A stretch of 64,000 bases of DNA. Source: Gracilibacillus sp. YIM 98692. GTDB taxonomy: Bacteria > Bacillota > Bacilli > Bacillales > Amphibacillaceae. The stretch lies in contig NZ_WIXM01000001.1 of assembly GCF_010993965.1 (NCBI RefSeq), positions 1-64,000 of the forward strand. The letters are read 5' to 3'. The notes below the pieces were generated by a model. The model worked only from the letters and a program-made list of their open reading frames with translations, had not been told where the DNA came from and did not search any database. Position 1 is the stretch's first letter. Each line of letters opens with the position of its first letter. The position numbers and the translations under genes were made by a program. Shown piece after piece: positions 16,509-26,079 of the stretch.

Positions 16509-18258
16509 AATTTTATTAAAAAATACGGCATTATTTTTATTTCCTTTACTTATTCCATTATTTATATTAGGGTCGTTTGCTATCGTAATTACAGATAAAT
16601 ATATGAAGGAATCTATTACAAGTAACACAATTAATGTGTTACAGCAATTAGAACAGCAGACTAATGCAACGTTAAATGATATGTATCTACTGAATTTAGA
16701 TTACAACTGGAACCCAGATATCATTCTATCCCTTCAGAATATTTTTGATTCAGATTATTTAACTTTTGAACAAAACCGAAACATTTTAAATGGAGAAGGT
16801 GCTATCCGTAGACGAGAAATTGCAACACCTGCGATTCACTCGATTTATGTCTATTATCAAAATAAACATAATAGAGTCTTAACCTCTCGTTCAGGGGTGA
16901 TAGGTTTTGATAAAATGTATGACCAAGCTTGGTATGATGAATATGACACCACTTCTACAAAGGAAGGAATTTGGATAAAGAATAGAAAAATGTCTCAGTT
17001 TTCCTTTGAAGATCCAGAGGAAGTCATCACGGTTTTTAAGAATGTATTCAAAACAAACGCGAAAACCTCTCAAGGATTGATAGTACTTAACCTTTACCAA
17101 AGCTACTTTGAAAACTTAATCAATGAATTAAATAATTATCACAACCAGAGCGTCTTTGTATTAGACGAACATAACAATAAGTTATACGGAAACGCAAATA
17201 GTAATCAGTTAGATTTAGATAATATACCGTTAGAGAGAGAGGAAGAAACATTTGAAATCCAAATAGATGGTACTAAATATATCGTGAATCAACTACCTTC
17301 ACAGGAATATCGATTACGTTATTATTCCATTGTAGAGAAAAATATTATTTACTTAATTCCAAACCAACTGCGTATTTTAACGATTGTGTTTGTTCTTATT
17401 TCACTTGTATTAGGTATTGCCATCATCTACTATTTAACTAGAAAAAACACCCAACACGTAAGTGATATCATTTCTTTATTAAACTCATCAAAACAGGATG
17501 AAGGAGAGTTGACCAAAAATATTTCATTTAAGGATAACGAATACCAATATATTGTTCGTCGTATTTTGAAAAATTACGTAGATCAGAATAATTTAGAAAA
17601 AGAACTTAATGATAAAAAATACCAATTACAAACAGCAGAGTTACTGGCACTGCAAAATCAAATTAATCCACATTTTTTATCTAATACTTTAGCGATCATC
17701 TACTGGCGTGCAATGGCTCTTACGGGCAAACCGAATAAAGTAACCCAAATGTTAGAAACATTAACAGATATTTTGAATTTCTCTTTAAGAATCAAAAATC
17801 ATACCGTGACTTTAGAAGAAGAAATTAATAATACGATGAATTATTTAAGCATTTTAAGAATTCGATCTGATAAGGACTTCAACATTATATGGGATTATTA
17901 TGAAAAAGATTTGCATTTACAAGTTTTAAAATTTGTTTTACAGCCATTAATCGAAAATAGTATACAACATGGCATGCATTATGAAAATAGTGAGGAAAAG
18001 CTGACCATAAAAGTCAGAATCAAAACAAAGAACGAAAAAGTTATCATTTCAGTAACGGATAATGGAAAAGGGATGGATCAAGAAAAGCTGGAGAACCTCT
18101 TAACACAATTAGATAAAGACGAATATGTTACCAACCATATCGGGTTAGCCAATATTAAAAAAAGGCTTTCGCTTATTTATAACTATGATTATAGGTTTAA
18201 GATTCGAAGCAAAGAAAACTATGGAACAACTATTTTAATTGAGCATCCTTTGTCATGA
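16498..18258 (+). CDS. Sensor histidine kinase, YesM type
   Basis: 586 residues: membrane segment near 8-30, a large extracellular sensing region, a second membrane segment near 290-312, then a HisKA_5-type phosphoacceptor region LLALQNQINPHFLSNTL and HATPase motifs PLIENSIQHGMHY, TDNGKGMD, GLANIKKRL. It starts 11 bases before the end of the response-regulator frame. Such kinases sense extracellular carbohydrate directly or through the binding protein. Downstream it runs into a long hairpin followed by T residues. Confidence 0.93.
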   Translation: MNNKILLKNTALFLFPLLIPLFILGSFAIVITDKYMKESITSNTINVLQQLEQQTNATLNDMYLLNLDYNWNPDIILSLQNIFDSDYLTFEQNRNILNGEGAIRRREIATPAIHSIYVYYQNKHNRVLTSRSGVIGFDKMYDQAWYDEYDTTSTKEGIWIKNRKMSQFSFEDPEEVITVFKNVFKTNAKTSQGLIVLNLYQSYFENLINELNNYHNQSVFVLDEHNNKLYGNANSNQLDLDNIPLEREEETFEIQIDGTKYIVNQLPSQEYRLRYYSIVEKNIIYLIPNQLRILTIVFVLISLVLGIAIIYYLTRKNTQHVSDIISLLNSSKQDEGELTKNISFKDNEYQYIVRRILKNYVDQNNLEKELNDKKYQLQTAELLALQNQINPHFLSNTLAIIYWRAMALTGKPNKVTQMLETLTDILNFSLRIKNHTVTLEEEINNTMNYLSILRIRSDKDFNIIWDYYEKDLHLQVLKFVLQPLIENSIQHGMHYENSEEKLTIKVRIKTKNEKVIISVTDNGKGMDQEKLENLLTQLDKDEYVTNHIGLANIKKRLSLIYNYDYRFKIRSKENYGTTILIEHPLS

Positions 18259-18274
18259 GCAAGGCTGAATTTGA

Positions 18275-18379
18275 CTGGCGGACATATGGTTCGCTATTTC
18301 TGTAAAGTAAGGCTTCCATCAGCAGGGGGGTTCTTCATCCCCCACTGATGGTTAGCGAAACTTATCATTGCCAGTTTTT
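18275..18379 (+). terminator. Long hairpin acting as terminator after the kinase gene
   Basis: Nested hairpin: outer arms CTGGC (18275) and GCCAG (18370), middle arms around TTCGCTA / TTAGCGAA, inner stem CCATCAG--GGGGG / CCCCC-CTGATGG at 18316-18351, followed by TTTTT. Larger than a normal terminator, so probably a structured repeat that also ends transcription. Confidence 0.6.
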
Positions 18380-18420
18380 CATAAAATAACGGCGCAATCG
18401 CCTTGGTCACCCTAGGGCAA

Positions 18421-18470
18421 TAAGTCGAGCCTCTATGTGGTTCTTTTTTGCCACAAAGAGGCTCGACTTA
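18421..18470. repeat. 19-bp-stem hairpin
   Basis: Stem TAAGTCGAGCCTCT-a-TGTGG with its complement, one A/A mismatch, loop of ten mostly T bases. It sits in the 387-bp gap between the kinase and ROK genes, which holds no gene; 18471-18540 continues GC-rich with CTGGATCTAGACAGCG. Function unknown; a mobile-repeat remnant is the simplest reading. Confidence 0.55.
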
Positions 18471-18542
18471 AGACCTCGAGGGGGTAGGCGCTGGATCTAG
18501 ACAGCGAAGCGTAAATTTTTATACTTACTGATAGTACAAAAA

Positions 18543-18588
18543 AGAAAGCGATTACCTATATACTATATAACATAACCTTTGATATAAT
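18543..18588 (+). promoter_or_regulatory. Possible promoter with cre-like box for the ROK gene
   Basis: AGAAAGCGATTACC (18543-18556) is two mismatches from a cre box. A TATAAT -10 element lies at 18583-18588, about 60 bp before the start codon. No good -35 is visible at 17 bp, so the promoter call is tentative. Confidence 0.4.
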
Positions 18589-18645
18589 AAGTATTAGTTT
18601 GCTGTCTAAATAAATATATCGTGACACAGGTGGGGGTTATGAGTA

Positions 18646-19842
18646 ATGCTAACAGGTGATGGAGCGTATATTAAAAAAATTAATAGAAGCTTTATTTTAA
18701 ACACCATTTTTGAACACTATAAAATTTCGCGTGCCAATCTATCCAAAATAACGGGTTTAAATAAAGCAACGATTTCAGTTCAAGTCAATGACTTATTAAA
18801 GAACAAACTAATTTATGAAACACGCGAAGAACATAAAGGACTTGGCAGAACGCCTATTTTGCTGTCTATTAATGAAAGGGCTTCCTATTTTTTAGGTGTT
18901 GATTTAGATCGTGATCACATTTTGTTTAATATCACAGATTTAAAAGGAGATACGGTAAAATACAAAAAGCTGGAGCTTCAAACAGATGTTTTTGAAGAAA
19001 TTGTTTCTATACTTGCTAAACAAATCAAAGCATATAAAGAGGAATATGCTTTTGCTCAATATGGCCTTGCACAAACTATCATCGCCATACACGGAACGAT
19101 TACAAATGAAGGGGAACTTCACTTTGTCCCATCTTATCAATGGCGAGATGTAAATATCAAAGAAGAGCTAGCAAAGCATGGTGTATATGATGTACATGTA
19201 GAGAACAATGCCAACCTCTCTGCTTATGCAGAAAAAGCCATTCAGTATAATCAAAGCAATAATCTATTAAACATCAATTTGGCTTCAGGAATTGGTGCTG
19301 GAATTATTATAAACGGGGAATTACATAAAGGATTTCACGGTCATGCAGGGGAAATGGGGCATATGATTGTTTATCCTGATGGTCGTTCTTGTCGTTGTGG
19401 TAATAAGGGTTGCTGGGAAAAGTATGCATCTGAGCCGGTATTCTTCAATTATGCCAATAACACCTTACAGGATCCAATTCGGTCAGATTCTGATTTCAAA
19501 AAAATGTTAGATAAAGGTGATGAACATATTCTAGCTTCTATAAAAAATTGGATTCAAGACATCGCCATTGGCTTAAATAATGTAATAAATTTATATAACC
19601 CGGAAATGATTGTATTAAATAGTCCCATTTTAAAGGCTTACCCTGATTCCTTAAAAGAAATAGAAAAACATCTACACTCTTCCGTTTGTCACTATCGAGA
19701 AATTGTACTTTCGGCTCTTGGTGCCAAAGCTGGTGTGATTGGCGCCTGTGCTATGGGGATACAACACTTTCTCGAACTGCCAAGACTCACGCTTTCCGAG
19801 ACAAATAATTGTATTAATAATGAAAAAGAGCTCACGATTTAA
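18646..19842 (+). CDS. ROK-family transcriptional regulator (NagC/XylR type)
   Basis: 398 residues: an N-terminal winged helix at about 15-75 (YKISRANLSKITGLNKATISVQVNDLL) followed by a ROK sugar-kinase-like domain with GHAGEMGHM and the zinc motif CRCGNKGCWE. The DNA-binding half marks it as a repressor of the XylR/NagC group and not a kinase. Ribosome site GGTGGGGG nine bases upstream. It is convergent with the nitroreductase and divergent from nothing, so its targets are not obvious; the sugar genes on either side are candidates. Confidence 0.9.
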   Translation: MLTGDGAYIKKINRSFILNTIFEHYKISRANLSKITGLNKATISVQVNDLLKNKLIYETREEHKGLGRTPILLSINERASYFLGVDLDRDHILFNITDLKGDTVKYKKLELQTDVFEEIVSILAKQIKAYKEEYAFAQYGLAQTIIAIHGTITNEGELHFVPSYQWRDVNIKEELAKHGVYDVHVENNANLSAYAEKAIQYNQSNNLLNINLASGIGAGIIINGELHKGFHGHAGEMGHMIVYPDGRSCRCGNKGCWEKYASEPVFFNYANNTLQDPIRSDSDFKKMLDKGDEHILASIKNWIQDIAIGLNNVINLYNPEMIVLNSPILKAYPDSLKEIEKHLHSSVCHYREIVLSALGAKAGVIGACAMGIQHFLELPRLTLSETNNCINNEKELTI

Positions 19843-19874
19843 TCATGTATTTCCTCGCAAAATAAAGTCCTAAT

Positions 19875-19916
19875 AAAAGCAGCGACCACTGATAGATAGT
19901 AGTGATCGCTGCTTTT
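19875..19916. terminator. Bidirectional terminator
   Basis: Strong hairpin AAAAGCAGCGAcCACT / AGTGaTCGCTGCTTTT between the convergent ROK and nitroreductase genes, with A/T tails on both sides. Confidence 0.88.
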
Positions 19917-19925
19917 AAAATTTTT

Positions 19926-20603
19926 CTATTTAACCCATTTAACTATATTATCAAACGGGCGACGTGTTTTGGCTTTTGGTTCATTTAAGCGGTATCCAAA
20001 TGCAGCCATAGCGGAAATAGAAAAGTTGCCATCTTCCAGCAATCCTTCCTCGATTAAAAATTGATTCATTTTCTTGATCGAAAAACCTTCAATCGGACAA
20101 GAATCAATGCCAATTTGTGCTGCTGCTGTCATCATGTTACCTAACGCAATATAGGTTTGCTTAGATGCCCAATCTTCCATCCGTCTTTCATCTTCGATTA
20201 ATTCAAAATCGGACTTTTGGAAGTTTTCTATCATGCCCAAAAGACCATCTGCCGCTTCTTCAGGAAAACCTAATACATTTTTATAATGATCGTTGGCATA
20301 ATCCGAATCAAATTGAGTATCTTTTTGTGTACGAGACAATAGAATCACAAAATGACTGGCATCCATTACTTTACCTCTTGCACCCCAAGAAATATTTTTA
20401 ATTTTCTCACGTAATGCCTCATTTTCTATCACTAAAAATCGCCATGGTTCCATCCCGAATGAGCTCGGGGATAAATGAGCTGTTTCCATGATAAATTGAA
20501 AATCATCTTCTGGAATTTTCTTATTCGGATCAAATTGCTTGGTCGCATGACGAAAATAATAGGCATCTATGATAGATTGCTTAATCTGTTCTTTATTTTT
20601 CAT
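19926..20603 (-). CDS. NAD(P)H nitroreductase-family flavoprotein
   Basis: 225-residue nitroreductase of the NfsB-like group using FMN. Seen: YYFRHATKQFDPNKKI at the N-terminus (FMN phosphate binding), AHLSPSSFGMEPWRFLVI, and the central QIGIDSCPIEGF that contacts flavin and dimer partner. It reduces nitro, quinone or enone compounds in the family. It lies 115 bp downstream of sulfatase 1 on the same strand with its own ribosome site, so its link to sulfatase metabolism is uncertain. 20604-20717 shows no clear terminator. Confidence 0.9.
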   Translation of the reverse strand: MKNKEQIKQSIIDAYYFRHATKQFDPNKKIPEDDFQFIMETAHLSPSSFGMEPWRFLVIENEALREKIKNISWGARGKVMDASHFVILLSRTQKDTQFDSDYANDHYKNVLGFPEEAADGLLGMIENFQKSDFELIEDERRMEDWASKQTYIALGNMMTAAAQIGIDSCPIEGFSIKKMNQFLIEEGLLEDGNFSISAMAAFGYRLNEPKAKTRRPFDNIVKWVK

Positions 20604-20717
20604 CGTCTAACACCTTTCTATGAGAAAATTTCGTCCTTTATTATACAATTATTGGATAAAAAGAACGAAAGAATTGCTCAAGAAAGTTATAAAATGTTTT
20701 CAGATTCAATTGTTTAA

Positions 20718-22187
20718 TTATGACATATTAAGTTCTTTTGAATATCGCTTCATTAACTCTTTTGCTCCTTCTTCTCTACCGGTTTTTTTCAAATGCTCTA
20801 AATATCTTTTTAAATCCTTTATTTGTGCATGATACGGTCCACCCTCTTTCATCACTGTCCACATTGGATCTACATCATGATCCATCGTCATCATCATATG
20901 GTCATGCCATTCATTTAAGTAATAAACTGCTTGCATGCAAACATCTTTACGTTGTTCTGCTACATTATTTTGTTCGTGAGGATCTTCTTTAAGATTGAAT
21001 AACATCTCTTTCTCAAATAAATGAAACCCATCATGATAGGTGCGAATATAAAGCCAATCATCAAACCTTACACTTCGCTGACATACATGAGCATTTTGAG
21101 AGACTACTAAATAATCCCTGCCACAACTTTCTCCACTTAGTAAAGCCGGGGCATAACTTTTTCCATCCCACGATTTTTTAGGTTGCTGATTTAACAATTC
21201 AGCGACTGTTGGAGCAAAATCTAAATGGTAATGCAAGTCATGGTCAACATATCCCTCTTGCATACCTGGCCAACGAACTATCATCGGGATTCGACAAGTC
21301 ATTTGATCAGCCGTACCATGTTCAGCATAAATGCCTAATTCACCTAAGTTTTCTCCATGATCAGCAGTCACAATGATAACCGTATCTTCCATTATTCCCT
21401 GCTTTTCCATTTCATTAAATAGCATGCCGATGTTATCATCCATAAACCGAAGACCTGTATCGTATCCATCAATCACTTTTCTTAATCCTTCCCTATCTGT
21501 GATTTCGCCTGGATGTCTAGGGAATTTTGGATTCGTATTGTTATCATACATATTAATCTCCCTTGCAGAGTGCGGTCCAACACTTTGTAAATGCTCTTGG
21601 AGCACTTCATCTGTAATCCATTCTGGCAAAGGTTTATCCTTAAACGGATCACCATAACTTTCAGGTGCTCTATACGGTGTGTGTGGATCCCAATAATTCA
21701 CATATAAAAACCAATCATCCTCTTGTCCATTGCGCTGCATCCAATCTAACACAGTTGGCGTCACTTCTTCTGCTGATTCATCTCCTGTTTTCCCTGTGTT
21801 GTATATTTCATTAAACCCAGCATAAAATTGCCATGATGAATGTCGCTCAGCAAACGGACTTATTAAAGCAGTTTTCATTCCTTCTTGACGGAAAATATTT
21901 GGAAAACTATCTGTTTTCAATTGATCATGAAATTCACGGTTAGGACCCTCGATTCGCATATCTCCTGCAGTCCCACCATGCCCGATATTACCTGTATGAA
22001 TGCCGAATCGGCCCGTCATAAACGCATTTCTAGAAGGGGCGCAAGGAGCATCGGTGGTATAATAATTGGTAAAACGAACTCCCTTTTCCGCAATTCTGTC
22101 TATATTTGGCGTTGTATTTCGATGGTATCCATAACAGCCTAAGTGATCAGGTCTTGTAGAATCTAAATCTAATAATAATACTCTCAT
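20718..22187 (-). CDS. Type I (formylglycine) sulfatase, cytoplasmic, paralogue 1
   Basis: 489-residue arylsulfatase-fold enzyme. Cys49 in CAPSR is the residue converted to formylglycine. Metal ligands are visible in LDLDSTRPDH at the N-terminus and in VTADHGENLGE in the middle. No signal peptide, so it acts inside the cell on imported sulfated sugars. It needs a maturation enzyme (anSME or FGE), which is not in this window. The start at 22187 has TAGGAGG upstream. It is closely related to the sulfatase at 28585 (same length, same Cys position, shared HNT-type GYHRNT motif). Phosphodiesterases or phosphonate hydrolases share this fold and motif, so the ester type is not certain. Confidence 0.88.
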   Translation of the reverse strand: MRVLLLDLDSTRPDHLGCYGYHRNTTPNIDRIAEKGVRFTNYYTTDAPCAPSRNAFMTGRFGIHTGNIGHGGTAGDMRIEGPNREFHDQLKTDSFPNIFRQEGMKTALISPFAERHSSWQFYAGFNEIYNTGKTGDESAEEVTPTVLDWMQRNGQEDDWFLYVNYWDPHTPYRAPESYGDPFKDKPLPEWITDEVLQEHLQSVGPHSAREINMYDNNTNPKFPRHPGEITDREGLRKVIDGYDTGLRFMDDNIGMLFNEMEKQGIMEDTVIIVTADHGENLGELGIYAEHGTADQMTCRIPMIVRWPGMQEGYVDHDLHYHLDFAPTVAELLNQQPKKSWDGKSYAPALLSGESCGRDYLVVSQNAHVCQRSVRFDDWLYIRTYHDGFHLFEKEMLFNLKEDPHEQNNVAEQRKDVCMQAVYYLNEWHDHMMMTMDHDVDPMWTVMKEGGPYHAQIKDLKRYLEHLKKTGREEGAKELMKRYSKELNMS

Positions 22188-22232
22188 TTTTAAATTCCTC
22201 CTATCCAATGTTTTAAAATTTATTGACTTTGG

Positions 22233-23201
22233 TTAAAACTCGAATCGTCTATATCCAGCAGATCGATACATTCTTTCTGTTAATTCGATTACTTGCTTAG
22301 CGTAATCCCCTGGAACATGTACCTTCGATTTGTTTTGAATGGCATCGATAAAACTCTTATCTGTGTTTGTCTGTTGAGTAGGTAATATGGGAACAATTGG
22401 TTCTTCATTTTGTTTATGAATAGTAACTTTACCATTATCAAAGAAGATTCCTCCATTTTCACCACAAAACGCGTAACTTTCATACCATCCTGGTGCACTA
22501 CCAATAATGTTTACTCCTGCTATAACTCCACTTTCAAACCTAATGGCTGAAATAGAATCAATTTCTACAGGTGTATGATGCCTGTCTATTTTGCTAAACA
22601 CTTCAGTTGGCTTTAAACCTGTTGTCCATAAAAGGACGTCCATAATATGACTGCCAGAGTCCATCAACATACCTCCTCCAGACAAAGAAGGGTTTTGCCG
22701 CCATGTTCCAATCGTAAGCTGTTTCCAATTTTGATACAAAGAAGCCGTTATGGAAGTTAATTTACCGATTTCGTCATCTTCAATAACTTGTTTTATTAAT
22801 AAAAAGGCTGGTTCAAAATGACGTTGATAGGAAACTTGTATCACTTTTTTCTCTAGTTCCGCTTTATCAATTAGCTGCTGCGCTTCTATTGCATTAGTTG
22901 TCATAGGTTTTTCCATTAATACATGGCAACCACTGTCTAATGCATCCATACCTTGTTTGAAATGCAGTGTATGTGGTGAACAAATAACCACTGCGTCTAC
23001 TTCCTCATAACGAAGCATCTCTTTATGGCCCGAGTATTCTTTCACATGTAACAAAGGAAATTTATCCAGAATGTGATTTCTATTTTCAATATTCGGATCT
23101 ACTATCACCATAATCTCTACACTTTCTAATTTCAATAATTGGTTAATATGACCATGTGAGATACCACCAACTCCTATGATCGCTATTCTTATCTTGTCCA
23201 T
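22233..23201 (-). CDS. Gfo/Idh/MocA-family oxidoreductase
   Basis: 322 residues. Rossmann loop IIGVGGISHGH, VICSPHTLHFKQ, EKP motif (LMEKPMTTN), and GGGMLMDSGSHIMDVLLWTTG with the conserved catalytic Asp/His. The start at 23201 is preceded by GAAGGG; the frame from 23219 begins upstream of the ribosome site. It lies between an AraC regulator and sulfatase 1 in a minus-strand cluster that also has a TIM-barrel epimerase-like protein and another Gfo/Idh enzyme. Such pairs often oxidise a sugar at C3 or C5 to prepare it for cleavage or epimerisation. Confidence 0.88.
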   Translation of the reverse strand: MDKIRIAIIGVGGISHGHINQLLKLESVEIMVIVDPNIENRNHILDKFPLLHVKEYSGHKEMLRYEEVDAVVICSPHTLHFKQGMDALDSGCHVLMEKPMTTNAIEAQQLIDKAELEKKVIQVSYQRHFEPAFLLIKQVIEDDEIGKLTSITASLYQNWKQLTIGTWRQNPSLSGGGMLMDSGSHIMDVLLWTTGLKPTEVFSKIDRHHTPVEIDSISAIRFESGVIAGVNIIGSAPGWYESYAFCGENGGIFFDNGKVTIHKQNEEPIVPILPTQQTNTDKSFIDAIQNKSKVHVPGDYAKQVIELTERMYRSAGYRRFEF

Positions 23202-23233
23202 TTGTTTCCCTTCTTTCATTAATCTGAAAAAAG

Positions 23234-24106
23234 TTACGAAGAATAACTTTTATTTTTTTCCAGGCTGTTTTGTGTTCGATAAAATTGTGGTGAAACACCT
23301 ACGTATTGCTTAAATAATCTACTAAAATAATAAGGATTTCTTATTCCAATATTGATAGAAATACTTACAATAGAATCATTTGAAGTGAGTAGAAGCTTTT
23401 TTGCTTCCCTGATCCTGCGATGTAATAAAAACTGTTGAATAGTAATACCTGTTATATCTTTAAAACAGTGACACATATAATACTTGTTTAAATGTATGAT
23501 TTTCGCTAATAAATCCAATGATAATTCTTTTTTATAATTGTTGTTTATAAAAGCTTTAATATGCTGTACATGATTCTCTTTAAAAGATGTTACTGGTGAA
23601 TTATATGGATATAATTCTTTTGATCTATTACTGATCCTCCAAAAAAGCTGAGCTAAATAAGTTTTTTCCATCACTTCATAGCCAAACTTTTCACTCTGCC
23701 TTTCTTCATTTATCGAGGAAATAAAGGCATTCATTTCTTGCTTTTCTCTTTCACTCCAACTTACCTTAACCCCTGTTGGTGTATTAAAAAGAAAATAGCT
23801 ATCTTCAAAAATAGTTTTTGGTACAATCTTTTCCACACATATAGGATCAAAATGAGTGACATTGATTTGATATGACTGACTATTTATTTGATCGTGATAG
23901 TATGCATATACTTCGTTTGATATAAGCATATCTCCAGCAGTTAATTGGTGTTCCATACCACCGGCACTCATTCGTATTTTTCCACGAGTGACAAGAACAA
24001 TATGACAATTATTATTAGCATCTAAGCCTTTAGCTTTTATAAACTGGCTATCATACACGAAATGACCGACAATATTTTGATTTATGTTCCATTCTGAGTA
24101 AGACAT
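23234..24106 (-). CDS. AraC-family transcriptional regulator
   Basis: 290 residues: an N-terminal cupin-like sugar-sensing half (KGRIRMSAGGMEHQLTAGDMLISNEVYAYYHD type) and a C-terminal AraC/XylS double HTH (LSLDLLAKIIHLNKYYMCHCFKDITGITIQQFL ... GIRNPYYFSRLFKQYVGVSP). It lies inside the sulfatase/Gfo/Idh cluster and probably controls it. AAAAGGATTGG provides the ribosome site. Confidence 0.9.
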   Translation of the reverse strand: MSYSEWNINQNIVGHFVYDSQFIKAKGLDANNNCHIVLVTRGKIRMSAGGMEHQLTAGDMLISNEVYAYYHDQINSQSYQINVTHFDPICVEKIVPKTIFEDSYFLFNTPTGVKVSWSEREKQEMNAFISSINEERQSEKFGYEVMEKTYLAQLFWRISNRSKELYPYNSPVTSFKENHVQHIKAFINNNYKKELSLDLLAKIIHLNKYYMCHCFKDITGITIQQFLLHRRIREAKKLLLTSNDSIVSISINIGIRNPYYFSRLFKQYVGVSPQFYRTQNSLEKNKSYSS

Positions 24107-24144
24107 TGATAGACCAATCCTTTTCCCATTATAGTTAGTAATGG

Positions 24145-24906
24145 TTATCCATTATGCTGTTTATTTAATTGATTTAGATAATCTAAGCTAATTTGCAAAC
24201 TATCAATAGGGTCTCCAGGACACTCATCTTGTTCTACAACATACCATTCGATACCATTTGCTTCGCCCCATGATATGATAGGCTCAAAGTCTATAATACC
24301 TGTACCAAGTGCAGCGAAATCCTGATTATCTGCTGCCATATCTTTTAAATGGATGATTGGCATTCGATTCGCATAAGGTTTGATAAACTCTAGTGGATCA
24401 CGCCCAGCTTTTTTGACCCAATATACATCAATTTGTGCCAATACTTCATTATTCTGTGTGGGCTCAAGCATAAATTCCAAAGCTGACTTAGAATTGATCC
24501 ATGTATCAAATTCAAAGTCATGATTGTGGTAACTTATTCGATAGCCTTTATTCCTTATTTTTAAAGCGGCTTCATTTAATACTTTACGTATAGCTATATA
24601 GTTTTCCTCATTTCTTTTTTCTTCAGGTATATATGGCAAAAATAAATCCTTTGTATTAAATAAATCTGCTTCATTTAGTACACTTGTTAAGTCATTTTGC
24701 ATTCGTTCTATATCCACAGGAATACCTGCGACAAATAATCCTAATTCTTTTAGCAATGCAGCAAGCTCTTTTGGATGATAACCATGATATCCAGCTAATT
24801 GAACTCCTGACCACCCCATTTCTTTTAGGTTCTTTAAAACTTGTGGTAAATCTTTATCTAACTCTTTCCTTAATGTATAAAGTTGAACAGCAAATTTTCC
24901 TCTCAT
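24145..24906 (-). CDS. Sugar phosphate isomerase/epimerase-like TIM-barrel protein
   Basis: 253 residues of the AP-endonuclease-2/xylose isomerase-like TIM barrel. Conserved metal-site patterns visible: KGYRISYHNHDFEFD, VLAQIDVYWVKKAGRDP, PIIHLKDM, and WYVVEQDEC near the C-terminus. Family members epimerise or isomerise sugars, or cleave keto-glycosides when paired with Gfo/Idh dehydrogenases. The adjacent Gfo/Idh genes on both sides favour this last type of role here. The start at 24906 is preceded by GGAAGGG; an in-frame ATG at 24930 lies upstream of that site. Confidence 0.88.
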   Translation of the reverse strand: MRGKFAVQLYTLRKELDKDLPQVLKNLKEMGWSGVQLAGYHGYHPKELAALLKELGLFVAGIPVDIERMQNDLTSVLNEADLFNTKDLFLPYIPEEKRNEENYIAIRKVLNEAALKIRNKGYRISYHNHDFEFDTWINSKSALEFMLEPTQNNEVLAQIDVYWVKKAGRDPLEFIKPYANRMPIIHLKDMAADNQDFAALGTGIIDFEPIISWGEANGIEWYVVEQDECPGDPIDSLQISLDYLNQLNKQHNG

Positions 24907-24929
24907 TTTTTCCCTTCCTTTACAATGCA

Positions 24930-26042
24930 TTAACGGTGATTCAATAATTCTAATCGATCTATTGATATATCAATCGGCAAGGCTGATGGGCGTTCGCAAC
25001 TACTTGATAAATGAATATGTTTCTCGTCATGTGATGATTGGTGTATAGCATGCATAACTTCCAATACGTGATAAGTTAGTTGACCACTTGCCCGATGATT
25101 TCTATCATTTTTGATCGCATAGGCCATATCTGCTAAACCAATCCCTCTGCTATTATCCGTAAAACCATGAGTTAAAGGAACTTCCTGCCACTCTCCCATA
25201 TGTCTTTTAACCTCTATTTTCCCACTAAAATAATTCGGATCAGGTACACTCATGACTCCTTCTGTACCATATATCTCCATATTAGGAAGTTTGGTTCCCC
25301 AAACATCGAAACTCGTAATAATATTACCTATCGCTCCATTAGCAAAGTTCAATACACCATTTACATGAGTGGGAATTTCTACATTTATTTTTTGACCGTA
25401 TTTTGGTTGACTCTTGATAGTTCTTTCTGAAAAAGTAATATTAGTAGATCCTGTAACAGATTGAACAGAGCCTATCATGTTAACGAGAGCCGTAAGATAG
25501 TATGGACCCATATCAAACATCGGTCCGCCCCCCGCTTTGAAAAAGAAATCTGGATTCGGATGAAAGGCTTCTGGTCCGCGATTCATCATATAGGCAGTAG
25601 CACCTATAGGTTCACCAATCCAACCGTCATCTATCAATTTTCGACACGTTTGTAAGCTCCCCCCTAAAAAAGTATCCGGTGCTCCTCCGATACGTAATCC
25701 CTTTTCTTTTGCTTTGTCTAATACCTTCTTGCCATCTTCCAATGTTACAGCTAATGGTTTTTCAGAATAAACATGTTTTCCATGTTCTAATGCTGCTAAA
25801 GCGATCTCAGCATGTGCTTGTGGAATTGTTAAATTTAAAACAATGTCAATTTCCGGATCAGCTAATAACTCCTCTACCGTGTACACTTTTTCAATATTGA
25901 ATTTATCAGCCGCTGCTCTTGCCGCATCCATATTTAAATCAGCACAAGCGACGATATCATAAATATCAAATTTCTGATTAGATTCTAAATAAATACCACT
26001 AATGTGTCCGCAACCAATCAATCCAATTTTTAATCTGTCCAT
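24930..26042 (-). CDS. Gfo/Idh/MocA-family oxidoreductase
   Basis: 370 residues. Rossmann loop GLIGCGHISGIYLES, EKP motif (YSEKPLAVT), and GGGPMFDMGPYYLTALVNMIG with the conserved Asp; the family His position is Tyr here. Linked to the TIM-barrel gene that follows within 25 bp, so the two probably act in sequence on one sugar. Ribosome site ATAGGAG. Confidence 0.88.
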   Translation of the reverse strand: MDRLKIGLIGCGHISGIYLESNQKFDIYDIVACADLNMDAARAAADKFNIEKVYTVEELLADPEIDIVLNLTIPQAHAEIALAALEHGKHVYSEKPLAVTLEDGKKVLDKAKEKGLRIGGAPDTFLGGSLQTCRKLIDDGWIGEPIGATAYMMNRGPEAFHPNPDFFFKAGGGPMFDMGPYYLTALVNMIGSVQSVTGSTNITFSERTIKSQPKYGQKINVEIPTHVNGVLNFANGAIGNIITSFDVWGTKLPNMEIYGTEGVMSVPDPNYFSGKIEVKRHMGEWQEVPLTHGFTDNSRGIGLADMAYAIKNDRNHRASGQLTYHVLEVMHAIHQSSHDEKHIHLSSSCERPSALPIDISIDRLELLNHR

Positions 26043-26079
26043 GCTAATTTCTCCTATCTATTTTTTTAATCGTATATTT

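Noticed and set aside
20604-20717. Possible terminator between sulfatase 1 and nitroreductase
   Set aside because: Only a weak TTTCGTC / GAACGAAA pairing over a long loop could be found.
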